Shown here: piece after piece, positions 6,481-7,135 of the stretch | Position numbering within the stretch: the first letter of the stretch is position 1 | How the letters are laid out: each line of letters opens with the position of its first letter | From: Candidatus Sumerlaeota bacterium | Lineage (GTDB): Bacteria > Sumerlaeota > Sumerlaeia > MWCT01 | Assembly: GCA_026398545.1 (NCBI GenBank) | Contig: JAPLSR010000044.1 | Location: 1 to 7,135 of the forward strand | DNA: 7,135 nt | Reading direction: 5' to 3' | Notes under the pieces: generated by a model | Told to the model about the DNA's origin: nothing | Seen by the model: only the letters and a program-made list of their open reading frames with translations | Databases searched by the model: none | Translations under genes and position numbers: made by a program

Positions 6481-6580
6481 AAGGAAGAATAGTAGAGCTG
6501 GAGGTATCAAATGTGGCAAACAGGCATTGGAACAGACCCTCCGATCTTCTACCCCTCTGACCTTCTGTTGGTAATATGGC

Positions 6581-7135
6581 TTAGTTCCGGGATGGAGATT
6601 CGGCGATGATGGCTACACCGCCGGTCCCGATGAATGTCTTTCCAATCTCCGCCTGCGTCCAGAGGCGCGGGCCCTTTTTCCCATCTGTGTTATAAGGGTC
6701 TTCGACCCAGACACGACCGTCTTCTGTCAGCCCGGAAATAACAAGCACATGCGCCTCCACTTCAGGATAAGGAGCCGATTGTAACTCGCCCTTTTTGGCG
6801 CGGATGCTCATGATGATGGGAATCCCGCGGGCTATGTAGGATTTAATCTCCTCAAAAGAACGTATTTGCGTTACGTATGCTCGAAACCCAAAACTGTAAA
6901 GTGTCTGAGCCGACCGGGGCCAGCCACCCCAGATCTCGTATTCCGGATCTAAATTCAAATCGCAGATTTCCTTTTCAGCCCGATTGATTCCATAATAGCC
7001 CAATACCATCCGCACAGAAGTGGGACAGCAGATAGAATACCGCATAGCTTCGGGAATATCCTTTTCAGGAGTCAGTTGCGAATAATATGGCATGTCCAAT
7101 TTTCTCGCCCATCCTCCGGGCGCCGTTTTTTCCTC
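6581..7135 (-). CDS. C39-like cysteine peptidase (Peptidase_C39_2 type), N-terminus outside window
   Basis: The reading frame runs from the window edge (codon at 7133-7135) to TAA at 6581-6583, giving 184 residues. A TTG at 7097-7099 could be read as a start, but the frame continues upstream with no stop through EEKTAPGGWARKLDMPYYSQ, and W-x-R-x-LD-x-P-x-x-SQ is the usual entry into this domain after an N-terminal part. I therefore treat the gene as cut by the window. Papain-like catalytic residues are visible: Gln20 in YYSQ, Cys36 in SICCPTSVRMVLGYYG (codon 7028-7030), His129 in EAHVLVISGL (codon 6749-6751) and Asp146 in VWVEDPYN (codon 6698-6700). Family members cleave peptides, often outside the cytoplasm. 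Here the substrate and any export signal are unknown because the N-terminus is missing. No ABC-transporter domain is present, so this need not be a bacteriocin-maturation protein. No clear terminator follows it. Confidence 0.85.
   Translation of the reverse strand, partial: EEKTAPGGWARKLDMPYYSQLTPEKDIPEAMRYSICCPTSVRMVLGYYGINRAEKEICDLNLDPEYEIWGGWPRSAQTLYSFGFRAYVTQIRSFEEIKSYIARGIPIIMSIRAKKGELQSAPYPEVEAHVLVISGLTEDGRVWVEDPYNTDGKKGPRLWTQAEIGKTFIGTGGVAIIAESPSRN

Noticed and set aside
5539..7135. CRISPR array or phage defence island
   Set aside because: No regularly spaced repeats and no nuclease, helicase or Cas-like genes are present; the region holds only a transposase remnant, a toxin-antitoxin pair and a peptidase.

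Overview
The window looks like a chromosomal stretch from a free-living, probably Gram-negative and uncultured bacterium. The left part is GC-rich (sampled lines 60-70% GC) and the right part is clearly more AT-rich. A fused sugar-permease gene, a large secreted multidomain subtilase and an IS5-type remnant would fit a polymer-degrading lineage of the PVC/FCB kind (Sumerlaeota- or Hydrogenedentota-like). That placement is an impression from gene content, not a demonstrated assignment.

Layout from left to right: (1) the 3' end of an unrecognised plus-strand gene (1-174). (2) A convergent minus-strand gene (225-2234) that joins a MalF/UgpA-type and a MalG/UgpE-type ABC sugar permease in one 669-residue polypeptide. 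(3) A 124-bp divergent intergenic region. (4) A plus-strand gene (2359-5538) for an exported 1059-residue S8 subtilase with a pro-domain, an intact catalytic triad, an Fn3-like domain, a MAM-like beta-sandwich and two tandem copies of a roughly 170-residue beta-rich module. (5) A gene-poor AT-rich strip (5539-5891) holding the 3' end of an IS5-family transposase gene, not visible in standard ORF calls because it lacks a start. (6) A minus-strand toxin-antitoxin operon, brnT followed by a ribbon-helix-helix antitoxin (6386 down to 5892). (7) A roughly 195-bp spacer. (8) The C-terminal part of a minus-strand C39-like cysteine peptidase whose reading frame stays open to the window edge (6581-7135).

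The left half reads as nutrient handling: a secreted protease with probable surface- or glycan-binding appendages, divergently arranged with a sugar importer membrane component. Nothing shows that the two work together beyond shared intergenic DNA. The importer lacks its substrate-binding protein and ATPase in this window. The right half reads as accessory DNA: transposase debris, a toxin-antitoxin pair and a drop in GC. That drop begins inside the protease gene, at the start of the tandem C-terminal modules (near 4462), so those modules may have a different history from the catalytic part. No CRISPR array, rRNA, tRNA or riboswitch was recognised. I found no convincing new multi-gene system. 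The most distinctive items are the fused permease and the duplicated C-terminal module of the subtilase.
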